Of a DNA stretch of 64,000 nt, positions 43,167 to 50,543 are shown in pieces. The notes under the pieces are model-generated. The model did no database searches and was not told the DNA's origin. It saw only the letters and a program-made list of their open reading frames with translations. The stretch is taken from the NCBI GenBank assembly GCA_963973795.1, contig CAXBAF010000020.1, positions 10,759 through 74,758 of the forward strand, in the 5' to 3' direction. The DNA comes from UBA1926 sp002337215 (lineage in GTDB: Bacteria; Planctomycetota; Phycisphaerae; Phycisphaerales; UBA1924). Every line of letters begins with the position of its first letter. The stretch's first letter is position 1. The translations under genes were made by a program, and so were the position numbers.

Positions 43167-43667
43167 GTGCCGCGGCCGCCGACCAGCCTACCAGAACGCC
43201 TCGTCGCCGTCGCCACTCTCATCGGCATCGCGGCATGGCTGCTCATCGCCGGGCTCAACGAGCCGATCGACTTCCCCGCCTGGTACCGGTGCCCTCTCCA
43301 CGCGATGACCGGCGTCCTCTGCCCCGGCTGCGGCTCCACCCGCGCCACCCACGCCCTCCTCAACGCCGATCCGGCTCTCAGCCTCCGCAACAACCCGCTC
43401 TTCATACTCCTCGCCGTCCCGGCCCTCGCCCTTCTCGTCCGCGGTGCCGTTCTCCGCGCCGCGGGGCGGGAGAGCACCGTCCGCTTCCTCCCCGGCTGGA
43501 CCGGCTACGCCGTCCTCGCGCTGGTGCTCGGGTTCTGGATCGCCCGCAACATCCCCCTCGCCGTCCTCGAGCCGCTCCGCCCCGTCGGCGCGCACCACCA
43601 CGCCGATCCGAACCACTCTCGCGATGACGGAACATCCCTACCCGCGGCATCTACGATCGCACCATGA
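43167..43667 (+). CDS. DUF2752 membrane protein
   Basis: The GTG at 43167 has GAGGAG about 8 nt upstream and leaves an 85-bp divergent promoter region; an ATG at 43080 overlaps the divergent start codon and has no site. The 166-residue product has the DUF2752 signature YRCPLHAMTGVLCPGCGSTRATHALL and three hydrophobic helices. It ends in a His/Asp-rich tail. The stop overlaps the next ATG (ATGA). Confidence 0.8.
   Translation: MPRPPTSLPERLVAVATLIGIAAWLLIAGLNEPIDFPAWYRCPLHAMTGVLCPGCGSTRATHALLNADPALSLRNNPLFILLAVPALALLVRGAVLRAAGRESTVRFLPGWTGYAVLALVLGFWIARNIPLAVLEPLRPVGAHHHADPNHSRDDGTSLPAASTIAP
43652..43657 (+). promoter_or_regulatory. -10-like TACGAT before DUF1569 gene
   Basis: TACGAT ends 6 nt before the ATG at 43664 but lies inside the end of the upstream gene, so translational coupling is an equally good explanation. 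Confidence 0.3.
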
Positions 43668-44173
43668 GCACGAAGCAGACGATCAACACCAAAGCCGCCC
43701 CCCACCGCGACCTCGCCTTCTCGAGCATCGCCGACATCCTCGACGAGCTCGAGCGCATCAGCGCCGCCGTCGACGCCGGGACCGCGACGACCACTGGAAA
43801 CTGGTCGATCGGGGAGATCTGCGAGCACTGCGCCAAGTTGATTACCGGCTCGTGCGACGGCTTCAAGACCCGCGCCCCTTTCTTCATCCGCTGGGCCGCC
43901 CGGGCCCTCTTCTTCAAGCAAGCCATCAGCGACAAGCCCATGCCCACCGGCATCAAACTCCCCGACTCCGCCGCCGAGATCTTCCCCGAGCCCGGCATCG
44001 CCGACGCACAGGGCATCTCCGAACTCCGCAAGGAACTCAAACGCGTCATCGCCGGCAAGGACATGTCCCACCCGAGCCCCCTCTTCGGGAACGTCACACA
44101 CGACCAGTGGATCACCATCCACTGCAAGCACTGCGCCATGCACATGGGGTTCATCACCTATCCCGGTGCATAA
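43664..44173 (+). CDS. DUF1569/DinB-like protein
   Basis: This 169-residue helical protein starts 4 bp inside the DUF2752 gene. GNWSIGEICEHCAKLITGSCDG and HDQWITIHCKHCAMHMGFI place His residues as in the DinB/YfiT-like four-helix metal-binding superfamily (DUF1569). PFFIRWAARALFF is a conserved middle motif. The function of the family is unsettled; thiol-dependent transferase activity is known in relatives. Confidence 0.88.
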   Translation: MSTKQTINTKAAPHRDLAFSSIADILDELERISAAVDAGTATTTGNWSIGEICEHCAKLITGSCDGFKTRAPFFIRWAARALFFKQAISDKPMPTGIKLPDSAAEIFPEPGIADAQGISELRKELKRVIAGKDMSHPSPLFGNVTHDQWITIHCKHCAMHMGFITYPGA

Positions 44174-44198
44174 ATCTCCCGATAGACTCGGCCCACGC

Positions 44199-45437
44199 AT
44201 GGCCGAACCCCTGATCTACAGACCAGTGACCGAGGCCGAGGATCTCGAGCCCATCGCGAGGCTCGCGGGCCTCGCGTTCGGCACCACCAACGCCGAGTCG
44301 GTCGAGTGGTTCGAGAAGCGAGTCACCCGCCCCAACATCCGCGTCGTGCACGCGCAGGACAACCCGACACCCCTCGGCGTCACCTGCCGCATCCCCATGG
44401 GTCTCTACCTCGCCGGCAACGAAGTTCCCCAGCTCGGTGTCCTAGGTGTGGGCGTCGCGCCCGAAGCAAGGGGCATGGGCGTCGCCAAACAGATGATGGC
44501 CGACTGCGTCCGCGAGATGCACAGCGACGGCTCCCCGCTCTCGGCCCTCTATTCCGCGATGCACCCGCTCTACCGCGCCGTCGGCTATGAGAACGCGGGC
44601 CTGCTCTGCGACGCCGTCATCCCAGCGGGCATGATCCCCGCAGACAATCCCCCCGCTCCCGCAGGCTGGCGCGAGGCCACCGAATCAGACACCGAGGGCA
44701 TCCACGCCTGCTACGCCGAGTACGCCCGACACACCCACGGCATGCTCGCCCGCGTCGAGTACCTCTGGCACCGCATCCGGGAACCAAAGGCAGGCCCCGC
44801 CCGCTGCTTCGTCGCCACCGATGACCAGGGCCGAGTCGAGGCGTACTGCTATTACACCCAGGCCCGGTTCGACGCCGAGGAGAACACCCTCGGCACCGCC
44901 GCGGGCTCGGCCATGAACATCACCGATCTCGCCTGGTCCACCCCCCGAGGCTTCTCCCGATCACGCGCCTTCCTCCGCGGCTTCGCCTCCATCGTGGGCG
45001 AGATCCGCCTCAGCCTTCCGCCGGACTCACCCCTCATCCACACGCTCCCCGACCGCCGATTCGCGTTGAACGTCCGCGAGCCCTGGATGCTCCGCATCCT
45101 CGATGTCAAATCCGCGCTCGAAGCACGGGGCTATCCCCGAGGCCTGAGCGCGACCCTCCAACTCATCATCACCGACGACCTGATCGAATCCAACAACGGG
45201 CTCTGGACACTCACCCTCGACAGCGGCACTCCGACCGCGTCGCACCAGCCCGACCAGGCCGCCGCGGACAACCCCCTCCGCATCGACATCCGCGCCCTCG
45301 CCCCGCTCTATACGGGCTTCACCAGCGCCCGCACCCTCCGCGCCGCAGGCCGGCTCGACGCCTCGGACAACACCGCGGACACAGCCGACGCGATCTTCGC
45401 AACGCCGTCCACGCCCGCCATGACCAACATGTTCTGA
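44199..45437 (+). CDS. Eis-like GNAT N-acetyltransferase
   Basis: This 412-residue protein starts 26 bp after the DUF1569 gene; TAGACT lies 10 nt before the ATG. The first GNAT domain has the acetyl-CoA loop VGVAPEARGMGVAKQMM. A second degenerate GNAT fold (YLWHRIREPKAGPARCFVA) and an SCP2-like C-terminus (LQLIITDDLIESNNGLWTL) complete the three-part Eis architecture. Eis enzymes acetylate amines on aminoglycosides or proteins; the substrate here is unknown. Confidence 0.88.
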   Translation: MAEPLIYRPVTEAEDLEPIARLAGLAFGTTNAESVEWFEKRVTRPNIRVVHAQDNPTPLGVTCRIPMGLYLAGNEVPQLGVLGVGVAPEARGMGVAKQMMADCVREMHSDGSPLSALYSAMHPLYRAVGYENAGLLCDAVIPAGMIPADNPPAPAGWREATESDTEGIHACYAEYARHTHGMLARVEYLWHRIREPKAGPARCFVATDDQGRVEAYCYYTQARFDAEENTLGTAAGSAMNITDLAWSTPRGFSRSRAFLRGFASIVGEIRLSLPPDSPLIHTLPDRRFALNVREPWMLRILDVKSALEARGYPRGLSATLQLIITDDLIESNNGLWTLTLDSGTPTASHQPDQAAADNPLRIDIRALAPLYTGFTSARTLRAAGRLDASDNTADTADAIFATPSTPAMTNMF

Positions 45438-45448
45438 TCAACCCGCTC

Positions 45449-45454
45449 TATCCT
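45449..45454 (+). promoter_or_regulatory. -10-like TATCCT, leaderless start
   Basis: TATCCT lies in the 23-bp gap before the EamA gene and ends 6 nt before its ATG at 45461. Confidence 0.5.
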
Positions 45455-45460
45455 TTCCCC

Positions 45461-45910
45461 ATGAAAGCCATCCTCTTTGCGATCGCCGCCGGCCTCTTCT
45501 GGGGAGTCGGCGAGGTCTTCACCAAGTCCGTCCTCCACACCAAGCAGATCGGCCCCGTCACCGCCATCGCCGTGCGCTCGACGGTCGCCCTCCCTGTCCT
45601 CTGGCTCGTCTACCTGCTGGTCGTGAAGTCCGCCAAGATGGAACCCCAGACCTGGACCAAGGCCGACCCGGGCACCCTCTGGAAACTCATCCTGGGCTCG
45701 GGCCTCCTCGCCGGCGCGGGCGGCATGGTCTGCTTCTACGCGGCCCTCAACTTCGGCGAGATCAGCCGCATCAAACCCATCGCCTTCGCCCTCGCCCCGG
45801 CGACCGCCGTCCTCATCGGCTGGCTCGCCCTCGGCGAACCCATGACCGCCCGCAAAGCCGCGGCCGTCGCCCTCATCCTCACCGGCGTCGTGATGCTCAG
45901 CCTGAAGTAA
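45461..45910 (+). CDS. Half-size EamA/DMT-type transporter
   Basis: This 149-residue protein has about five transmembrane helices, half of a typical ten-helix drug/metabolite transporter: ILFAIAAGLFWGVGEVFTKS, AIAVRSTVALPVLWLVYLL, LAGAGGMVCFYAALNFGEISR, and IAFALAPATAVLIGWLALGEPM with ILTGVVMLSL. Half-size members act as dimers. Its last 47 bp are duplicated perfectly at 46131-46177, downstream of a repeat cluster. Confidence 0.88.
   Translation: MKAILFAIAAGLFWGVGEVFTKSVLHTKQIGPVTAIAVRSTVALPVLWLVYLLVVKSAKMEPQTWTKADPGTLWKLILGSGLLAGAGGMVCFYAALNFGEISRIKPIAFALAPATAVLIGWLALGEPMTARKAAAVALILTGVVMLSLK
45864..45910 (+). repeat. 47-bp direct repeat, copy 1 (3' end of EamA gene)
   Basis: It encodes the last 14 residues plus stop, beginning CCGTCGCCCTCATCC. 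It is identical over 47 bp to 46131-46177. Confidence 0.9.
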
Positions 45911-45949
45911 CCGGACTCACATGCCCGGCGACCGCTGCCTCAGCGACCC

Positions 45950-46002
45950 GTGTGCCACGGCCATCTTGGCCGTGCCGTCGGACAGCGAAACACACGGCCG
46001 AC
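45950..46002. repeat. Family B palindromic element, decayed right arm
   Basis: GTGTGCCACGGCCATCTTGG, CCGTGCC, then ACACGGCCGACTCGG. The left arm is intact and the right arm has drifted. Confidence 0.6.
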
Positions 46003-46027
46003 TCGGTGTTGCGCAGAGACCTTGATC

Positions 46028-46113
46028 GGGTGCCATGGAGACACCGCGATGCGGTTTCTCCATGCGTGTACGAACCCGATCATGGAGAAGGCTGCGCTGT
46101 CTCCATGGCACCC
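46028..46113. repeat. Family A bipartite palindrome, 86 bp
   Basis: GGGTGCCATGGAGACACCGC..TTTCTCCATG, loop CGTGTACGAACCCGAT, then CATGGAGAAGGCTGCGC..TGTCTCCATGGCACCC. Ends are perfect inverted repeats. Confidence 0.85.
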
Positions 46114-46130
46114 CGTGGCCGTGCATTCAA

Positions 46131-46177
46131 CCGTCGCCCTCATCCTCACCGGCGTCGTGATGCTCAGCCTGAAGTAA
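46131..46177 (+). pseudogene. 47-bp duplicated 3' end of EamA gene
   Basis: A perfect copy of 45864-45910 including the stop codon, without the rest of the gene. It shows that a duplication occurred together with, or after, arrival of the intervening repeat cluster (45911-46130). Confidence 0.8.
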
Positions 46178-46191
46178 TCTCGCGAGACCGC

Positions 46192-46225
46192 CGGTGCCGT
46201 GGTTCGACCCGAAGGGCGAACCACG
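46192..46225. repeat. Family C palindrome, half copy
   Basis: CGGTGCCGTGGTTCGACCCG then AAGGGCGAACCACG: the left arm of family C alone. Confidence 0.6.
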
Positions 46226-46260
46226 ATCGGACCGCTCGTTGCTGCATCGAAACCAAGCCC

Positions 46261-46346
46261 GGGTGCCATGGAGACACCGCGACGCGGTTTCTCCATGCGT
46301 GTACGAACCCGATCATGGAGAAGGCTGCGCCGTCTCCATGGCACCC
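46261..46346. repeat. Family A bipartite palindrome, 86 bp
   Basis: It differs from 46028-46113 at only a few positions and shares the same loop CGTGTACGAACCCGAT, so the two copies, 233 bp apart, are probably a recent segmental duplication. Confidence 0.85.
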
Positions 46347-46416
46347 CTTGGGACAACAAAAATCACGATTGCTACAGAGCACCGAACCCGCAGTGGCACA
46401 TCAGAAATCCAACGCG

Positions 46417-46599
46417 TCAAACATCCCGCCACCCCGTCACGGCCTCGCGATCCCCATCCGGATACCGCAGCCCACGCACCGTCCGCGCCCACTGCTTCGG
46501 CAGCTTCTCCAGATCCACCGACTGCCCGCACTCGGGGCACACCGAGATCGCCCCAGCCCCACGCTCATACCAAAGCCATCGCCGCAGCCGCCGCATCAC
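46417..46599 (-). CDS. Small zinc-knuckle-like hypothetical protein
   Basis: This 60-residue basic protein has one CPECG motif (ISVCPECGQSVDLEKLPKQW) and a Trp/Arg-rich start (MMRRLRRWLWYERG). Its start overlaps the stop of the AsmA-like gene by 4 bp (ATGA), which argues for translation by coupling. Only one Cys pair is present, so zinc binding would need dimerisation. The family is unknown. Confidence 0.5.
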   Translation of the reverse strand: MMRRLRRWLWYERGAGAISVCPECGQSVDLEKLPKQWARTVRGLRYPDGDREAVTGWRDV

Positions 46600-47492
46600 G
46601 GCTGATCATCATCCTCGTCCTTATCACCGCCCCCGCCCAGCAGGTTCCCGATCGTGTCCTTCACCTTTTTCTCAGCCTCGTCCTTCACCTCGTCGAGCGT
46701 CTCCTCGGCCTTCTGCTGCAGGTCCTCGCCCAGCTTGCCGACATCGCCGATCGCGGTGATCCCGAGTTCGTCGAGCCCCGTCAGTTCCGAGAGCTGTCCC
46801 TTCAGCCCGTTCATCAGATCCGCCGGGAGGATCCCCCCGCCGTTCTCGACCGCCGTCGAGAGCACGGTCTTGACGATCAGGCTGATGAGTTCCCCCGTCG
46901 TCAAAGGCTCGGCCGACCCGACGTCCTTCAACTCGATCTTCGAGACATCGACCGTCACGTCGCCCGTCAATTCCTTCATCCCCGGGAACCCCGTCACCTT
47001 CACCGTCGCGCCGTCGAGCACCAGCGAGTTGATGACAAACTTGGGGCCTTCCTTGCCGGGCTCGGCGGGCGGCGTCTCGCCCGACTCGTCCTTCTTCACG
47101 TTCGCCAGGATCGCCTGGTAGTTCGGCGTCCCCCCCGTCCCGTCCAGGTACGCATCGATCATCCCGATCTTCAGCTCGGGAACCACGATCACGTCATCCC
47201 GCGCCGTCGAGAGATCGACCTCGACCGATGAGGCCGGCAATCTCATGAAGTGCGACGACGAATACCCCTCGGGGTTGTCGATCGTCAGCCCGTCCATCGC
47301 GAACGTGCCCTTGAACAGCCCGACATCGACGCCCTCGGCGTCCACCTGCACCCCGAGCGTGCGCTCCCCGCCCCGCTCGATGCCCTCTTCGGCGATCCGA
47401 TCGATCATCCGGATCCCGAGCACAACCAGCAGAACAACGACCAGCACGATCACGCCGACGCCCGCGACAAGAATCTTCAGAAGCGTTTTCAT
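46596..47492 (-). CDS. AsmA-like inner-membrane-anchored protein
   Basis: GGAG lies 8 nt before the ATG at 47492. The 298-residue protein has a single N-terminal transmembrane helix (LLKILVAGVGVIVLVVVLLVVLG) followed by a beta-rich AsmA/TamB-type repeat: VDVGLFKGTFAMDGLTIDNPEGY, LPASSVEVDLSTARDDVIVV, FVINSLVLDGATVKVTGF. The C-terminus is a charged helix and a Gly/Asp tail. AsmA proteins are linked to lipid transport or outer membrane assembly. Confidence 0.8.
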   Translation of the reverse strand: MKTLLKILVAGVGVIVLVVVLLVVLGIRMIDRIAEEGIERGGERTLGVQVDAEGVDVGLFKGTFAMDGLTIDNPEGYSSSHFMRLPASSVEVDLSTARDDVIVVPELKIGMIDAYLDGTGGTPNYQAILANVKKDESGETPPAEPGKEGPKFVINSLVLDGATVKVTGFPGMKELTGDVTVDVSKIELKDVGSAEPLTTGELISLIVKTVLSTAVENGGGILPADLMNGLKGQLSELTGLDELGITAIGDVGKLGEDLQQKAEETLDEVKDEAEKKVKDTIGNLLGGGGDKDEDDDQP

Positions 47493-47616
47493 CGTCAAGT
47501 CTCCATAGTCATCACAAGCCACGCCGAGCCGCGGACCGATCGCCCGAAGCCGCCCGGCCTTCACCTTCTTGGCACAACCACACTCTAGGTTTCACAGCAG
47601 AAAAACGATCCGGGCA

Positions 47617-49155
47617 TCACACGCCATACACAGGCTTCAATTTCCCCTCAAGATGCCGCAGCAGAGGCTCGGGGCTCAGCGCCTTGCCCGTCGCCTTCTC
47701 GCACATCTCCGCCGCCGTGTACCGCCGGCCCAAGTCGTGGATGTGCTTCCGCGACCAATCGAGCACCGCCGACATATCCCCCGTCGCGATCCGGTCGTCC
47801 AGGTCGGGCGTCTCGGCCCGGATCGCCTCGAAGAACTGCGCCGCGTACAGGTTCCCCAGTGTGTACGTCGGGAAGTACCCCATCAGCCCGAACGACCAGT
47901 GGACGTCCTGCAGGCACCCGCGCGCGTCGTCGGGAACCTCCACCCCCAGCATGTCCTTGAACCGCTCGTTCCATTCGCCGGGCAGGTCCTTGATCGCCAG
48001 GTCCCCCGCGATCATCGCCCGCTCGAGACCGAACCGCAGCATCACGTGCAGGTTGTACGTCGCCTCGTCGGACTCCACGCGGATGAACGAACGCTCGACG
48101 ACATTCGCCGACCGGTACACCTCGTCAACGCTGTACTTCGCGAACTCAGGCCCGAAATGCTCGTCGGCGATCGGCTTCGCCCACTGCCAGAACGCCCGCC
48201 CGCGCCCCACGAAGTTCTCCCACCCCCGGCTCTGGCTCTCATGGATCCCAAGGCTCCTGGAATCCGCCAGCGGCGTGCCGTACACATCGCTGGGCTCGCC
48301 ATCCGCCCCGACCTTCGGCAGCCCCTGCTCGTACACGCCGTGCCCCGCCTCGTGCATCGTGCCGTACAGCGCCCCCATGAAGTAGTCATCGTCGTACCGC
48401 GTGGTCAGCCGGGTGTCGCCGGGCGCGATCCCCTCGCAGAACGGGTGCGTCGTCGTGTCCAGCCGGCCCGCCTTGAGATCAAACCCCATCTGCTCGATCA
48501 CCCGAAGCCCGAACGCGTGCTGCTGCGCCTGGGGGACGCGCACCTTCCGGGGACCAGGATCCGGCGCCGTCCCGTTCTCCAACAACTCCGCCACCAGCGC
48601 GCTCAGCTTCTCACGCAGAGGCGTGAACACCGCCTCGATGTCCTTCGCCCGCGCGTCCGCCTCGTAATCATCCATCAACGCGTCGTACAGCTCGCCGCCA
48701 TCGGGGATCCCGTAGCACTCCGCCTTCGTGCGCGAAAGATCGACCATCTTCGTCAGCCACGGCTCGAACGCCTTGAAGTCGTTCGCCTTCCGCGCCGCCT
48801 TCCACGCGTCCTGCGCCCGCGACCCCGTGTTCGCGAGTTCCCTGACCAGTTCACCGGGCAGCTTCGTCGCCTTGTCGTAGTCACGCCGCATCTCGCGCAC
48901 GTTCGCGGCCCTGTCCCCGTCCGCCTGCACGTCCTTGTCTTCCTCGCACGCCGCGATCAACTCACCCAGCCGTGCGCTCGTCTCCCGCTCGTGGATCAGC
49001 CCCGCCATGACCGAGGACTGCTCGGCGCGCGCCGCCGTCCCGCCCTTCGGCATATAGGTCTCCTGGTCCCAGCCCAGCAGATGAGCGACCGACGAGAGCG
49101 TTGCCGCCTCCCGCTTGAGCCCGCAGAGTTCCGAGTACACACCGTTCGTCGCCAT
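47617..49155 (-). CDS. Carboxypeptidase Taq-type metallopeptidase (M32)
   Basis: GGAGG lies 9 nt before the ATG at 49155. The 512-residue zinc metallocarboxypeptidase has the HEAGH active site (about residue 265; HExxH), preceded by the family motif DTRLTTRYDDDYFMGALYGTMHE. IHESQSRGWENFVGRG supplies the third zinc ligand. The N-terminal GWDQETYMP motif and C-terminal SFGLMGYFPTYTLGNLYAAQ are also standard for M32. Cytoplasmic peptide turnover is the likely role. Confidence 0.95.
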   Translation of the reverse strand: MATNGVYSELCGLKREAATLSSVAHLLGWDQETYMPKGGTAARAEQSSVMAGLIHERETSARLGELIAACEEDKDVQADGDRAANVREMRRDYDKATKLPGELVRELANTGSRAQDAWKAARKANDFKAFEPWLTKMVDLSRTKAECYGIPDGGELYDALMDDYEADARAKDIEAVFTPLREKLSALVAELLENGTAPDPGPRKVRVPQAQQHAFGLRVIEQMGFDLKAGRLDTTTHPFCEGIAPGDTRLTTRYDDDYFMGALYGTMHEAGHGVYEQGLPKVGADGEPSDVYGTPLADSRSLGIHESQSRGWENFVGRGRAFWQWAKPIADEHFGPEFAKYSVDEVYRSANVVERSFIRVESDEATYNLHVMLRFGLERAMIAGDLAIKDLPGEWNERFKDMLGVEVPDDARGCLQDVHWSFGLMGYFPTYTLGNLYAAQFFEAIRAETPDLDDRIATGDMSAVLDWSRKHIHDLGRRYTAAEMCEKATGKALSPEPLLRHLEGKLKPVYGV

Positions 49156-49189
49156 ATCGCACTTCCTCCCGATCTGTAGGAGCACAACC

Positions 49190-50428
49190 TTAGCGTGCCG
49201 CCTCGCCCAGCGCGATCAGCGCATACGCCGTGATCAGGTCGCGGTCGGATTCCAGCCACCGGTCGTGGACGACCCGCATCCCGCCGTCGGCCTCCTGCAG
49301 GCCCGCGATCGCGCGCACAACAGCGTCCCGCCAGTCCCGCCCGGCGACGGTGTCTTCGCCCCACGCGTCGAGCGCCCGCGACATCGCCGACAACCCGTAG
49401 TACCGTCCCTGCTGGCCCAGCCCCATGTTCTCGTCGACTGTGAAGTTGTCCTCGATCCAGCCCAGCGCGCTGACGACCCGCTGGTCATCGGGGGGCAGGT
49501 CGGCATAAAGCAGGCTCTTGAACCCGGCGTAGGTCATCGAGCCGTACGCGCGCAGCCGAGGGCGCACGGTGCCGTCCGCCAACGCCTCGGCGATCTCCCC
49601 CGCCTGGCTCTGCCCGGGCACCGAATCCAGGCTCTCCGCGTCGGGTACTGTCGCGTAGATGAACCCGCCCTGCCGGCTGCCCTCCGCGTAGTCCATCTCG
49701 TTGACCCTGTCGTCCATCTGCACCCGCTTAAGGAACACGAGCGCGCGCGCATACGCGGGGTCGTCGGTGCTCACGCCCGCGTCGTGCATCGCCTGCACGA
49801 ACATCTGCGTGTTCGACAGGTCGGGCCGGCCGTGCGTGCCGTAGCCCAGCCCGCCGAAGTACGGGTGATCCTCACCGATCGGCTCGGTCCATGAGGGCGC
49901 CTCGGGGCTCGGGTCGCGCCGCGGATCGAACGCCCCCCACTGCATCCGGCGCAGTGCGCCGGCGGCGCCGCCGACCGCCGCCGCGGCCTCGGGTGTACGC
50001 ACACGCGACAGGAACGAGATGCAGATCGCGGTGTTGTACGTCGGGAGCACCCCGTCGTGGATCGTCCCGTCGGGCTTCACGAACGAGCGCACGTAGTCAA
50101 TCGCGGCACGAACCGCCGGATCGGTTTCGTCCACCCGCGGATCGAGCAGCATGCCCGTCCCGACGAGGGCCGTGACCGCGGGAAAGTCGGGACCCTCTGG
50201 ATTGATCGACCACCCCCCGCTCGGGGCCTGGGTCGAGCGGAGATACGCGATCGCGCGCGCCTGCGTTTCCCGAGCAATCCTGCGGGTCTCGGCCCGTGTT
50301 GCGGACTCCTGGGCGTCCGCGGCCGGCGACAAACCCTCTTTCGGGGATGCTTCTGGGCGATCAGGCGGAGTCGCCGCGGCCGCGGGGACAGCGAGCAGCA
50401 TGAGCGAGATTGCCAGAATCGAGCGCAT
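49190..50428 (-). CDS. Secreted prenyltransferase/squalene-oxidase-like repeat protein
   Basis: This 412-residue protein has a signal peptide (MRSILAISLMLLAVPAAAA) and AAAGGAAC upstream of the ATG. The body is an (alpha/alpha) toroid with QW-like repeats (ARAIAYLRSTQAPSGGWSINP; GPDFPAVTALVGTGML; GALRRMQWG; GGFIYATVPDAES; YYGLSAMSRALDAWGED; AIAGLQEADGGM). Catalytic acidic motifs of squalene cyclases are not obvious, so it is probably a binding or structural toroid. It sits 34 bp downstream of nothing else on its strand; the M32 gene follows. Confidence 0.8.
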   Translation of the reverse strand: MRSILAISLMLLAVPAAAATPPDRPEASPKEGLSPAADAQESATRAETRRIARETQARAIAYLRSTQAPSGGWSINPEGPDFPAVTALVGTGMLLDPRVDETDPAVRAAIDYVRSFVKPDGTIHDGVLPTYNTAICISFLSRVRTPEAAAAVGGAAGALRRMQWGAFDPRRDPSPEAPSWTEPIGEDHPYFGGLGYGTHGRPDLSNTQMFVQAMHDAGVSTDDPAYARALVFLKRVQMDDRVNEMDYAEGSRQGGFIYATVPDAESLDSVPGQSQAGEIAEALADGTVRPRLRAYGSMTYAGFKSLLYADLPPDDQRVVSALGWIEDNFTVDENMGLGQQGRYYGLSAMSRALDAWGEDTVAGRDWRDAVVRAIAGLQEADGGMRVVHDRWLESDRDLITAYALIALGEAAR

Positions 50429-50543
50429 GCGGGCGTTCCTTTCGGTTTGGAGCGATTCCTGAGGTCCGATTACATTCCGGGTATCAGCCTATCGGTCTCG
50501 GTTCGCTTGAGTTCGCGCGGGCGATACCCGATGATCCTCTTGT

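Noticed and set aside
45950..46177. 75-codon open frame ending in VALILTGVVMLSLK
   Set aside because: It is the duplicated 3' fragment of the EamA gene read through palindromic repeats, not a functional gene.
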